This document shows positions 27,274-36,356 of a DNA stretch of 64,000 nt, piece by piece (the first letter of the stretch is position 1; each line of letters starts with the position of its first letter). The stretch is taken from contig CAZFXS010000002.1 in NCBI GenBank assembly GCA_964523395.1, forward strand, positions 248,001 to 312,000, given 5' to 3'. The notes under the pieces are model-generated. The model searched no databases, was not told where the DNA came from, and saw only the letters and a program-made list of their open reading frames with translations. Made by a program: the position numbers and the translations under genes. This stretch comes from JANYJZ01 sp964523395. GTDB taxonomy: Bacteria; Bacteroidota; Ignavibacteria; UBA10030; SZUA-254.

Positions 27274-28763
27274 CAGAGCCCCCTCTCCGGAGCCTGAACA
27301 AACCCAAAGCCGGTTGACGACCTGTGTTCATGAGGATCCTTCATCATTTCGATAGCCTCTTCCCTGTGCATTGGAGGAATAACAAATCTGTCTTCGAATG
27401 TGCATAACGATGTTAACTGATACAGCGCCTCCGCTTCAGCAGGCGAGCAATCAGCTTCAATAAGAATTTTTTCAGCGGTTTTCATATCAATGTCACCCAC
27501 AGTAACTGCCCGACGGTACATTCTGACTGCTTTCTGTTTTTTCAGGGCGTAGACAATTTTTGCCTGATGCCCGGCACCAAAAAGGTTGGCAAGAAACTGG
27601 AGCGGAACACGCGCATCTTCAATGTCATGGAAAAAATTACCCGAAACGCTTTCCACCGTATCATCATTTCTGCTTGCCATGACAGGAGACATCGGCGGGA
27701 CATAGAACAGCATCGGCATGGTACGGAACTCGATATGCGGCGGCAGGGCTACCTTCCATTCCTTCACGAATTTATAGACCGGTGATCGCTGCGCCGAATC
27801 GATCACTGATTCGTGAATACCGTTTTTTATCGCCGCTTCGATAACCGCCGGATCGGAAGGATTTAATATCAGAGAGCGGTGTCCTTCGACGAGCTGTTCA
27901 TCCGGTAATTTCGCCACCTCTTCCATCCTGTCGGCATCATACAGCAACACACCGAGATACCGGATCCGTCCAACGCAGGAATGAAAGCAGGCTGGCGCTT
28001 GGCCGGTTTCAAGTCGCGGAAAACAGAGGACACATTTTTCGGATTTTCCTGTTGACCAGTTGTAAAACGTCTTCTTGTACGGACACGCTGCAATACAGGA
28101 ACGCCATCCGCGGCATCGTTTCTGATCAATGAGAACAATGCCATCTTCGCCGCGTTTATACAAGGCACCGGACGGGCACGCCGCGACACAGCTTGGATTC
28201 AGGCAATGATTACATATCCTGGGAAAGTAGAAGAATACCAGACGTTCGATGGCAAACAGCTGCTGACGCTGTTCTTCGGAGAGCCCTTTAAGATTCGGAT
28301 CATTTTCCGCGTACACCGGAGAACCGCCGAGATCATCATCCCAGTTCGGACCCGACTCCACATTGATATATTCTCCAGTAACCAGTGAAATTGGCCGGGC
28401 AGTAGGCTGGTCAGTTCCTTCCGGCGCGTTAAACAATTCGTCATACTTATACGTCCATGGCTCATAATAATCATCCATGCTCGGCTGCGAAGGGTTATGA
28501 AATATCTCAGTAATAACCCTGGATTTGCTCGTTGATTTCAATTTCAGCTTATCATCTTCAACCTGCCATCCCCCGCGGTATTTATCCTGGTTCTCCCATT
28601 GTGTCGGAAATCCTGTGCCCGGTTTTGTTTCTACATTATTCCACCACATATATTCCGTTCCTCGCCGGTCAGTCCAGATATTTTTACATGCCAGACTGCA
28701 TGTATGGCATCCAATGCACTTATCAAGATGGAACACCATGGAAATTTGTGAGCGTACGTTCAT
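27273..28763 (-). CDS. narH: Respiratory nitrate reductase beta subunit
   Basis: 496 residues. Cys groups CIGCHTCSLAC (from residue 16), CNHCLNPSCVAACP, CRGWRSCIAACP (Trp at the [3Fe-4S] position as in NarH) and CVLC with CFHSC give three [4Fe-4S] and one [3Fe-4S] cluster. AGGAGA precedes ATG. It links NarI hemes with NarG in the cytoplasm-facing complex. Confidence 0.96.
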   Translation of the reverse strand: MNVRSQISMVFHLDKCIGCHTCSLACKNIWTDRRGTEYMWWNNVETKPGTGFPTQWENQDKYRGGWQVEDDKLKLKSTSKSRVITEIFHNPSQPSMDDYYEPWTYKYDELFNAPEGTDQPTARPISLVTGEYINVESGPNWDDDLGGSPVYAENDPNLKGLSEEQRQQLFAIERLVFFYFPRICNHCLNPSCVAACPSGALYKRGEDGIVLIDQKRCRGWRSCIAACPYKKTFYNWSTGKSEKCVLCFPRLETGQAPACFHSCVGRIRYLGVLLYDADRMEEVAKLPDEQLVEGHRSLILNPSDPAVIEAAIKNGIHESVIDSAQRSPVYKFVKEWKVALPPHIEFRTMPMLFYVPPMSPVMASRNDDTVESVSGNFFHDIEDARVPLQFLANLFGAGHQAKIVYALKKQKAVRMYRRAVTVGDIDMKTAEKILIEADCSPAEAEALYQLTSLCTFEDRFVIPPMHREEAIEMMKDPHEHRSSTGFGFVQAPERGL

Positions 28764-28803
28764 GTTATTCTCCTGTCTTTCTTGTCATGCGTATTGTGCA
28801 CTG

Positions 28804-31800
28804 TTACCAGATTAATTCGGGACATTTTCGTACCAGCACATGTGTATCGCGGTTACATCCGATCGGTCCCCAGTAATTGAAATGGAAGGTGAATTGCCCG
28901 TACCCGCCTATCATCAGGTTCGGTTTTAGCCTTGTACGTGTCAGGCTATTGTGGCCCCCGGCGCGCCGATTATTTCTCAACGGAGATTTCGGCACTGAAT
29001 ATGTCCGTTCAGGTGAATGGTAAATAATGCATATGCCGCGCGGTATTCTAGCGCTGACAGCCGCGCGCGTAACCACAACGCCGTGATCATTATGAACTTC
29101 AACCCAGTCGTTATCGAAAATTCCCAGTTCTTCCGCGTCTTTATCGTTCATCCAGAATGGTTCAACCCCGCGGGAAAGCGTTGTCATCCTCTGATTGTCG
29201 CCGTACGTTGAATGAATATGCCATTTACCATGGGGGGTGAGATAATTCAGCATCTTTGTTTTTCCGATTTCTTTACTGAAACGAAGATCGGCATATTCCG
29301 TCGGACGCGGCTTGGGTTTGTACGTGGGAAGGTGTTCGCCAAACTGAAGATATCCGGGATGATCCAAATAAAAATGCTGGCGACCTGTCAGTGTTCTGAA
29401 AGGCACCATCGTTTCTATATTATACGTGAACGGGGCATATGCTCGTCCGTCTTCACTGAGGCCGGACCACATCGGACTGTTCAATAGGCGCATCGGTCTT
29501 CCCTGCAGTTCTTTATAGTTAATGCGGGTGCCCCTGTTCTTTTCTGCAAGATGGGCAAGCGGCAAACCAACTTTTTCTTCCATGTTTTTGTAGGACCGGT
29601 AGGCCAATTCGCCGTTCGTCACTGTGGCAAGGTAGAGGATCGTATCGCACACGTGGACATCATCCTTGAGCGATGGATATTTTTTTCCACCGAATTCAAC
29701 GGTCGGATGCGTAATTAGCATTTGATCGTAGAAATCATCGATGGCGTATTTCGTCCCGTGAGCACCAAGTCCGTTTTGCCGTGCCATCGGGCCAAATGAA
29801 ATATATTGGTGGTAGGTATTTTTATAATCCCTGCTCATGATGGAAAATCCGGGCATCGTCTTTCCGGGGATGGCGTCAACCTCACCATCAATCCAGTTTT
29901 TTATAGCTGGCTGGGCAATCTCTGCCGCGGAGTCGTGGGCCAGCGGAGTAGCCACAATATCTTTCACCGGTTCGGGAAAATGTTTTGACGCCAGCTCCGA
30001 AAATTTCTTGGCAATTGCCTTAAAAATATCCCAGTCACTCTTTGATTCCCAACAGGGCGGCACCGCTGCAGATAGCGGATGAATGAATGAATGCATATCC
30101 GTTGAATTCAGATCTGCCTTCTCATACCAGGTAGCGGCCGGCAGTACGATATCTGAATACAGCGCCGATGTATCCATTCTAAAATTCAAATCGACAACGA
30201 GATCCATTTTCCCCTGCGGTGCAATTTCGTGCCACACAACTTCTTTGACATGATCCTGCGCCATATCTTCGGATATCGTATTGGTGTGCGTTCCGAGATA
30301 ATGTTTCAGAAAATACTCATGACCTTTCGCGCTCGACATTAGCGCGTTCCCGCGCCAAATGTACCAGACACGCGGCCAGTTTTCCTGAGCATCCGGATCC
30401 TCAACCGAGAACTTTAACTTTCTGCTTTTCAATTGCTCAACAACATACTTCACAATTTCTTCACTGCTTTTTGCTCCGTTATTCTCCGCTTCCTTCACCA
30501 GTTCAATCGAGTTTTTGGTAAATTGCGGATAGAACGGCAGCCAGCCGTTCCGTACAGCCTTCACCTGAACATCCATGGTGTGGCCATGTGCCAGCGATCC
30601 CTTGGGTTGTTTCTGCGGAACTGTATGATAATCGGTAAAATCTTTTTCGTACCGCCATTGATCTGTGTTGACATAATGCCAGCTCGGTGCGTTTTGCTGG
30701 CGTGAAGCAGGATACCAGTCTTTCGCAAAAGCGATTGCTCCCCACGGCTCGCCGGGCGCAAGTTTTTCCTGCCCGACATAATGAGCAAGCCCCCCGCCAT
30801 TTACTCCGACACAACCGCAGAACATCAGAGCATGAATTCCAGCGCGGTACATCAGATTCGCGTGATACCAATGGTTTATACCCGCTCCAATAATGATTGT
30901 GCACTTTCCGTTGGTATGTTCAGCCGTGGAACCCCACTCACGCGCAAACTGAAGAAGATCTTTTCTTCCCATGCCGGTGTATTTTTCCGACCAGGCCGGA
31001 GAGTACGGAAATCTGTCGTCATCGTAGTCCGTTGGGTAATCACCCTTGAGACCACGGGAAACCCCATACTGTGCCATCAGTAGATCGTATGCGGTAGCGA
31101 CGGTAACAGTCTTTCCATCCGATGTTTTAATTTTCTTGACCGGAACTTCTCTGACAAGACTTCGCCCTTCGGCAAAATCATCAAACCTGACCTTTGCGAC
31201 CCCGTCACCTCCGTTAAGAAAACTCAGTCTCGGATTGATATCGGTTCCATCCAGCCCATCGTTTAATTGTAAGTTCCATTTTCCTTTCTCCGTTCCCCAA
31301 CGGAATCCGACGCTTCCCATCGGCATCTTAGCCTGATTGGATGTTTCATCCCACATTAAAAACTTCCAGTCGCCATTTTCTATTGAGGTATACTTTTGCA
31401 AACGGTTCGCTCGAAGCAATTGCCCCGCATCGAAAACCCCTTTATCCTCCGTCAATTCAACCAGATAGGGTGCATCCGTATATTTCTTTGTGTAGTCGAT
31501 GAAATACGGGACTTTCTTTTCATGATGAAATTCTTTCAGAAGAACATGATTAACAGCCATCCACCATGCGCCATCCTGTCCCGCGTTAATTGAAATCCAA
31601 TGGTCGGCGTATTTCGCGACCTGATTGAAATCCGGCGCGAATACATACATCTTTGTTCCGTTATGCCGGGCTTCCGCCGCAAAATGAACATCGGGAGTGC
31701 GGGTCATATTCAGATTCGCACCCATCACGGCGAGCATTTTCGCATTGTACCAATCGGCCGATTCATTAACATCCGTCTGCTCGCCCCAAGTCTCCGGCGA

Positions 31801-32448
31801 TGCCGACGGTAAGTCACAGTACCAATCATAGAACGAAAGAGAGATTCCTCCCATTAACTGCATGAGGCGGGCGCCGGCGGCATAACTCACCATCGACATT
31901 GCGGGAATGGGGGAAAAACCGGCGATTCGGTCGGGTCCGTGTGTCTTTATTGTGTGGATATTTGCTGCCGCCATGATTTCAAGCGCTTCATTCCAGTTCG
32001 CACGACGAAAGCCGCCCTTTCCGCGGGCCTGCTGCCACCGCTTCCGCGTTTCGGGATTTGTTACCAATGCTTTCCATGCGTCGACCGGATCTTCATATTC
32101 CGCTTTTGCCTTCCTCCAGAGATCAAGCAATGCGCCCCGGATGTACGGGTATTTTACACGCAATGGACTGTAGAGATACCACGAGAACGAAATACCGCGC
32201 TGACATCCGCGCGGCTCGTAGGGCGGTAAACTTTTTTCTAACGACGGATAATCAAGGCCCTGCATCTCCCAGGTAACAATGCCGTCTTTGACGTGAATCA
32301 TCCACGTGCAGCTTCCCGTACAATTAACACCGTGAGTACTGCGAACTACTTTATCGTGTTGCCAACGATTCCGATAAAATTCTTCCCAGCTCCTCAGCTT
32401 AGGATCGGTTTCATCTTTAATCCATCGGTTCATTCCGTTGTCACTCAT
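28804..32448 (-). CDS. narG: Respiratory nitrate reductase alpha subunit
   Basis: 1,214 residues, membrane-bound NarG type. H39, C43 and C47 (HGVNCTGSC) plus the Cys in PRGCQRG bind the FS0 cluster. The bis-MGD region includes YDWYCDLP with the Asp ligand, and LNMTRTPDVHF. No twin-arginine signal is visible, so the active site should face the cytoplasm, in line with NarK transporters downstream. ATG 32448 is chosen because GGAG lies 7 bp upstream; it overlaps the cytochrome gene by 8 bp. The longer frame to 32475 lacks a Shine-Dalgarno. Confidence 0.96.
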   Translation of the reverse strand: MSDNGMNRWIKDETDPKLRSWEEFYRNRWQHDKVVRSTHGVNCTGSCTWMIHVKDGIVTWEMQGLDYPSLEKSLPPYEPRGCQRGISFSWYLYSPLRVKYPYIRGALLDLWRKAKAEYEDPVDAWKALVTNPETRKRWQQARGKGGFRRANWNEALEIMAAANIHTIKTHGPDRIAGFSPIPAMSMVSYAAGARLMQLMGGISLSFYDWYCDLPSASPETWGEQTDVNESADWYNAKMLAVMGANLNMTRTPDVHFAAEARHNGTKMYVFAPDFNQVAKYADHWISINAGQDGAWWMAVNHVLLKEFHHEKKVPYFIDYTKKYTDAPYLVELTEDKGVFDAGQLLRANRLQKYTSIENGDWKFLMWDETSNQAKMPMGSVGFRWGTEKGKWNLQLNDGLDGTDINPRLSFLNGGDGVAKVRFDDFAEGRSLVREVPVKKIKTSDGKTVTVATAYDLLMAQYGVSRGLKGDYPTDYDDDRFPYSPAWSEKYTGMGRKDLLQFAREWGSTAEHTNGKCTIIIGAGINHWYHANLMYRAGIHALMFCGCVGVNGGGLAHYVGQEKLAPGEPWGAIAFAKDWYPASRQQNAPSWHYVNTDQWRYEKDFTDYHTVPQKQPKGSLAHGHTMDVQVKAVRNGWLPFYPQFTKNSIELVKEAENNGAKSSEEIVKYVVEQLKSRKLKFSVEDPDAQENWPRVWYIWRGNALMSSAKGHEYFLKHYLGTHTNTISEDMAQDHVKEVVWHEIAPQGKMDLVVDLNFRMDTSALYSDIVLPAATWYEKADLNSTDMHSFIHPLSAAVPPCWESKSDWDIFKAIAKKFSELASKHFPEPVKDIVATPLAHDSAAEIAQPAIKNWIDGEVDAIPGKTMPGFSIMSRDYKNTYHQYISFGPMARQNGLGAHGTKYAIDDFYDQMLITHPTVEFGGKKYPSLKDDVHVCDTILYLATVTNGELAYRSYKNMEEKVGLPLAHLAEKNRGTRINYKELQGRPMRLLNSPMWSGLSEDGRAYAPFTYNIETMVPFRTLTGRQHFYLDHPGYLQFGEHLPTYKPKPRPTEYADLRFSKEIGKTKMLNYLTPHGKWHIHSTYGDNQRMTTLSRGVEPFWMNDKDAEELGIFDNDWVEVHNDHGVVVTRAAVSARIPRGICIIYHSPERTYSVPKSPLRNNRRAGGHNSLTRTRLKPNLMIGGYGQFTFHFNYWGPIGCNRDTHVLVRKCPELIW

Positions 32449-33289
32449 GGATAATCTCCGTTCTCCGTTTTTCAATTAATGGGCGGCGTACTGCGCGGAA
32501 GCGTTTGTTCCATATAACATCAAAGAGACCAAGCACCAGCAAGGTCCCGCCAAGACCCAGCAAAACAAAATTAAGACGTGCCGTTGAAGCATCTTCAGGA
32601 TTTCGCTGCAACGTGTGCTGAAAATATGCTGTCAGTGCCAGCACTTCTTCAGGATCCAATGGTTGTTTTCTAAAGACGGACTGCATGGTCGGTGTTGCAG
32701 GAGCAGATAACCAGGTAGCCAGCGTTTTTCTTCCTTCGTACCGCTCAAAGACAGTGGTTAAATCCGGCCCTAATGCGCCGCCTCCAAATCCGCTTATCCC
32801 GTTAACGCTATGGCATGAGATGCATGCCGCTCCGCCGTTTTTCAGTGATACCGATCCCAGAAACAACTGTTTGCCATTCTCAATATCAACCGGGGTAAAT
32901 GCTCTGTCGCTTAACTGCATCCCGATAAACTGCGATTTCTCTAACTTTGATTCCGCCGTAATCAAATCGAGCAATGCTTCCGCGCGTGCCTTATTCATGC
33001 CGACCACTGTCGGCATAAGTGCACCACGGGCTTCTTTCTGAAGATCACGGGCATATTGGTCTGCGGATTCTATCATCCCCTTCGGATCCATCATAAAACG
33101 GACAAGCCATCCCCTGTCTTTTCGTTCGACAACATGCTTTAAGTCCGGTCCGGTGAGCCGTCCACCCCCGATAGTATGACAGCTCATGCAATTCTGACGA
33201 AAATAATCCGCCGACTCCTGTGAAAGGCTGATGCCGATGGCGGCAAACGTCAAAGATACAATAATCAGAACACGAAATAATTCTCTCAT
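32441..33289 (-). CDS. Diheme cytochrome c preceding narG (NarC-like position)
   Basis: 282 residues. Signal peptide (cleavage near ISLSQ), two cytochrome c domains with CMSCH near residue 36 and CISCH near 158, and a C-terminal membrane helix near 245-263 followed by a basic tail. A diheme cytochrome c as first structural gene before narGHJI recalls Thermus narC, where it belongs to the nitrate reductase; homology was not tested. It overlaps narG by 8 bp and follows the Rrf2 gene by 7 bp. It may take electrons from ACIII or anchor to NarGHI. Confidence 0.85.
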   Translation of the reverse strand: MRELFRVLIIVSLTFAAIGISLSQESADYFRQNCMSCHTIGGGRLTGPDLKHVVERKDRGWLVRFMMDPKGMIESADQYARDLQKEARGALMPTVVGMNKARAEALLDLITAESKLEKSQFIGMQLSDRAFTPVDIENGKQLFLGSVSLKNGGAACISCHSVNGISGFGGGALGPDLTTVFERYEGRKTLATWLSAPATPTMQSVFRKQPLDPEEVLALTAYFQHTLQRNPEDASTARLNFVLLGLGGTLLVLGLFDVIWNKRFRAVRRPLIEKRRTEIIHE

Positions 33290-33296
33290 AAGATTA

Positions 33297-33785
33297 CTAT
33301 TGTTTGGTTAGTGAAATGCTTCCGGAAGTCTGCTGTTGTTTGTGCGAGAGAAGTTCCAAAAAAATTACTTTACTGTTAATTTCTTTACCAAGATCGTGGA
33401 CATTTTTTTTTGAAATCATAGAGCGTACCAATAGCTTAATCGATTTCCATTCTTCATGGACCGGGCAGGGAAGATCATCCTGACAACCCGAAAACCCCAG
33501 AACACAGTGGTTCAAAAAGGCTGTGCCATCAATTGCCAACACTATATCACCCAATGTGATTTGATCAGAAGGACGTGAAAGAACAAAACCTCCGTTTTTT
33601 CCTTTAAACGATTGAATGATTTCACTCCGTACGAGGGATTGGAGTATCTTGCTGAGGAAGTGAAGCGGTATATGAAGCGCAGACGCGACTTCTTTCAATT
33701 GGATGGGCCGGCCATCGCTCTCTTTTGCAATAAAGAGAACTGCCTGGATAGCATATTCACAAGATCTTGAGAAAATGACTGGCAT
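33297..33785 (-). CDS. Rrf2-family regulator heading the nitrate reductase/ACIII operon
   Basis: 162 residues. The winged helix opens with CEYAIQAVLFIA and has the KGKNGGFVL wing. Cys94, Cys101 and Cys107 form the same CX6CX5C set as the other Rrf2 protein, suggesting a labile Fe-S cluster that reads NO, O2 or redox state. A 22-bp perfect palindrome lies 11 bp upstream of the ATG, fitting autoregulation. It is the first gene of the minus-strand run ending at mobA. Confidence 0.9.
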   Translation of the reverse strand: MPVIFSRSCEYAIQAVLFIAKESDGRPIQLKEVASALHIPLHFLSKILQSLVRSEIIQSFKGKNGGFVLSRPSDQITLGDIVLAIDGTAFLNHCVLGFSGCQDDLPCPVHEEWKSIKLLVRSMISKKNVHDLGKEINSKVIFLELLSHKQQQTSGSISLTKQ

Positions 33786-33796
33786 TTGATATCCAA

Positions 33797-33818
33797 AATT
33801 AGACTTTAATGTCTAATT
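33797..33818 (-). promoter_or_regulatory. Perfect palindromic operator upstream of rrf2-nar
   Basis: AATTAGAC-N6-GTCTAATT is an exact 8+8 inverted repeat ending 11 bp before the rrf2 start codon. Size and position fit an Rrf2-dimer operator controlling the whole nitrate/ACIII run. Confidence 0.7.
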
Positions 33819-33996
33819 CAATATGTATGCCAGTGTAAGATATTTCTCAATGTTCGTAAAAAGATTAAAATGAATAAATTATCAATGACGATATTTCAAC
33901 TTTGACAAAAACTCATCAGAATTATTTTCAGGAGTGAGAAAGATAATATCTGTTCAGAGATTTAAGATAAACTTCTCCGAAATTCGGGTTTTACTT

Positions 33997-34921
33997 TTAC
34001 GGTTTTTCCGTGCTTGATAGTAAATCAATATTTAATTTCTCCGCGTCATACAATATTCTTTTCTCACTCCCCCATTCACTCCAATACACTCCCTGCACCT
34101 GCAACACACAGAGATGATGAGTTGCTTTTTCCAGCACCAATGTTGAGAAATTTATCACATGGAGAGATGAAAACACATTTTGCAGTGCAAGTTCTTCGGC
34201 GGGAGTTTGTAATAGCGGCATAATATCGTGAAAACTGTAGTATAGTCCTGGCAATTGCCGATGAAAAAGACTCAACAAAGTAGAGGCGGAACTAATCATA
34301 ACAAATGTATTCCACAAACATCCCTGCTGATGAAGAGCAAACGCCTCAAGACCAGAAGGTTTTTCCCAGAACTTTTTTACGGCATATATTACTTTTTCCT
34401 GAGATCAAAATACAACACCTCCTTTTTCAATCCATCCATACTCTATATCAGGATACTCGGGAGAAACACCCAGGATAACAATGTAATTTGGATGTTTTTT
34501 GGAAAGATATAGCCTGCTTCGACGTGTTCCATAAAGACGTCTTCTTCAACAATAAAATGATCGGAAGGAAACACGGCTACAAATGCCGCATGGTCGCGCA
34601 TAACGCGTGCAGCAATGGAAGGAGAATTCCAGATGCTGTTTCACGGCAAAACGGCTGAACAATAATGGTATCTCTCGGCTGTGCGGAAAGCTCTTTTTCA
34701 GCGAAATGCAGGTGATTTTTGTTAACAATGGTGAGAATGTGTTCTGCCGGTATCAGCTTCTTGACCCGGTCAACGGTCAACCGCAGCATTGATCTGCTGC
34801 CAACCAGTGTCGCATATTGCTTAGGTCGATCGTCGGGATAGATTGTATGGATGTAACTCTTTAGACGTTTTCCTTCTCCACCAGCCAGAATAATGCCCCA
34901 TATGCTAGGCCGAGTGAGCAC
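33997..34921 (-). pseudogene. Decayed mannose-1-phosphate guanylyltransferase-like sugar nucleotidyltransferase
   Basis: The N-terminal part in frame from 34921 has the nucleotidyltransferase signature LAGGEGKRL and a DDRPKQYATLVG segment, then stops at 34577. The family sequence continues in another frame (RVMRDHAAFVAVFPSDHFIV, then shifted again at PNYIVILGVSPEYPDIEYGW to a stop near 34413). It resumes in a third frame with FWEKPSG and WNTFVM, running to the natural end at 33997 (GVYWSEWGSEKRI). At least three frame changes and a small deletion mean no functional protein. The start overlaps nfnB by 17 bp. Confidence 0.85.
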
Positions 34922-36356
34922 CGCCCTTTCCGTTCTTTCGCGAGATCAGATAGTTATGGATTGCAGAGGCCGCGGTTTTCCCGTCGCGCATCGCCAGAAT
35001 AACTGTCGCTCCGCCGCGAGATAAATCTCCGCCGGCAAAGACACCTTCGCGACTGGTCTTTTGAACATCGTTGGTAACAACAACTCCATGTTTTCCGGTT
35101 TCCAATCCTTTTGTTGTTGATTGAATAATCGGATTCGGCCGCTGGCCGATTGCCTCGATGACAGTTTGAACAGGAATGATAAATTCCGACCCTTTTACCG
35201 CAACCGGTTTCCGCCGGCCCGACTCATCGGGTTCACCTAATTCCATACGCTGACATTCAATACCGCACACCCATCCTTTACCGTTATCAACAATCCGGAC
35301 GGGGTTTGTCAATAATTTAAAATCAATTCCTTCTTCTTCCGCATGATGAATTTCTTCTTCACGCGCGGGCATTTCTTTCCGGGATCTTCGATAGATGAGG
35401 TACGCCTTGCTTGCGCCAATTCGTTTTGCAGTACGGACAGCATCCATAGCAGTGTTTCCGCCGCCGATAACGGCAACTTCATCTCCGACTTTGATAGGAG
35501 TATCATATGCAGGAAATTGATGAGCTTTCATCAGATTGATGCGCGTTAAAAATTCATTCGCTGAGTAGACGCCGCTCAAATTTTCGCCGGGAATTCCGAG
35601 GAAAATCGGCGTTCCGGCACCTGTAGCCAGAAACACCGCGCTGAATCCCCACTCATTAAAGAGTTCATCAATCGTTGCGGTCCTTCCGACCAAAAAATTC
35701 GTTACAATATCCACACCAAGCGCTTTGATGCGTTCAGTTTCAAGATCAAGAATATACCTTGGCAGCCGGAATTCCGGAATACCATACCGCAACACGCCTC
35801 CGACGGCATGCAGCGCTTCAAATATCGTAACTTTATAACCTGCTTTTGCAAGTTCAGCGGCACAGGTTAATCCTGCCGGACCTGATCCGACAATCGCCAC
35901 CTTTTCATTATGGTGCTCTGAGATAACCGGTGGAACAAAGAGGTTGTGTTTCGTTTCATAATCCGCGACAAATCGTTCCAGTTTACCAATCGCGATGGAG
36001 GGATGTTTTTTTCCCATCGTACAAACTGCTTCACACTGGGATTCCTGCGGACAGACGCGGCCGCAAATGGCGGGGAGATAATTCGCTTCGCGGATTTTAT
36101 TAACCGCACCGACATAATCTTCCTGTAAAAGGAGCTGGATAAAACTTTTGATATCGATATTCACCGGACAGCCGTCAATGCACACGGGATTTGCGCACTC
36201 CAGACATCGCGCCGCTTCGGTAAGAGCATGGCTTTCAGCCAATCCCAGGGATACTTCAAGGAAATTCGCGGAGCGTTCTTTTGCGGATTGTTCTGTACCG
36301 GCCTGCCGCGGAATGCGCATCCGCTCTGATGGTTTTCGGGGATTAACGTAATTCAT
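34905..36356 (-). CDS. nfnB: NfnB/GltD-like FAD- and NADP-binding iron-sulfur subunit
   Basis: 483 residues. The N-terminal Cys-rich domain has CLECANPVCIDGCP and CGRVCPQESQCEAVC for two [4Fe-4S] clusters. Two Rossmann sites follow: GSGPAGLTCAAELAKAG for FAD and IGGGNTAMDAVRTAKRIGA for NADPH. The C-terminal GGDLSRGGATVILAM segment is conserved. Similar chains serve as glutamate synthase small subunits. The gene directly upstream encodes NfnA and no large GltB chain is present, so electron-bifurcating NADH-dependent ferredoxin:NADP oxidoreductase (NfnAB) is preferred. Confidence 0.85.
   Translation of the reverse strand: MNYVNPRKPSERMRIPRQAGTEQSAKERSANFLEVSLGLAESHALTEAARCLECANPVCIDGCPVNIDIKSFIQLLLQEDYVGAVNKIREANYLPAICGRVCPQESQCEAVCTMGKKHPSIAIGKLERFVADYETKHNLFVPPVISEHHNEKVAIVGSGPAGLTCAAELAKAGYKVTIFEALHAVGGVLRYGIPEFRLPRYILDLETERIKALGVDIVTNFLVGRTATIDELFNEWGFSAVFLATGAGTPIFLGIPGENLSGVYSANEFLTRINLMKAHQFPAYDTPIKVGDEVAVIGGGNTAMDAVRTAKRIGASKAYLIYRRSRKEMPAREEEIHHAEEEGIDFKLLTNPVRIVDNGKGWVCGIECQRMELGEPDESGRRKPVAVKGSEFIIPVQTVIEAIGQRPNPIIQSTTKGLETGKHGVVVTNDVQKTSREGVFAGGDLSRGGATVILAMRDGKTAASAIHNYLISRKNGKGGAHSA

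Noticed and set aside
34255..34512. Plus-strand ORF in the pseudogene region
   Set aside because: It lies antisense to the frameshifted nucleotidyltransferase, whose conserved segments read on the minus strand.
34905..36356. Glutamate synthase small subunit (gltD)
   Set aside because: No large glutamate synthase gene is present and nfnA overlaps it, so NfnB is more likely; the domain alone does not separate the two.
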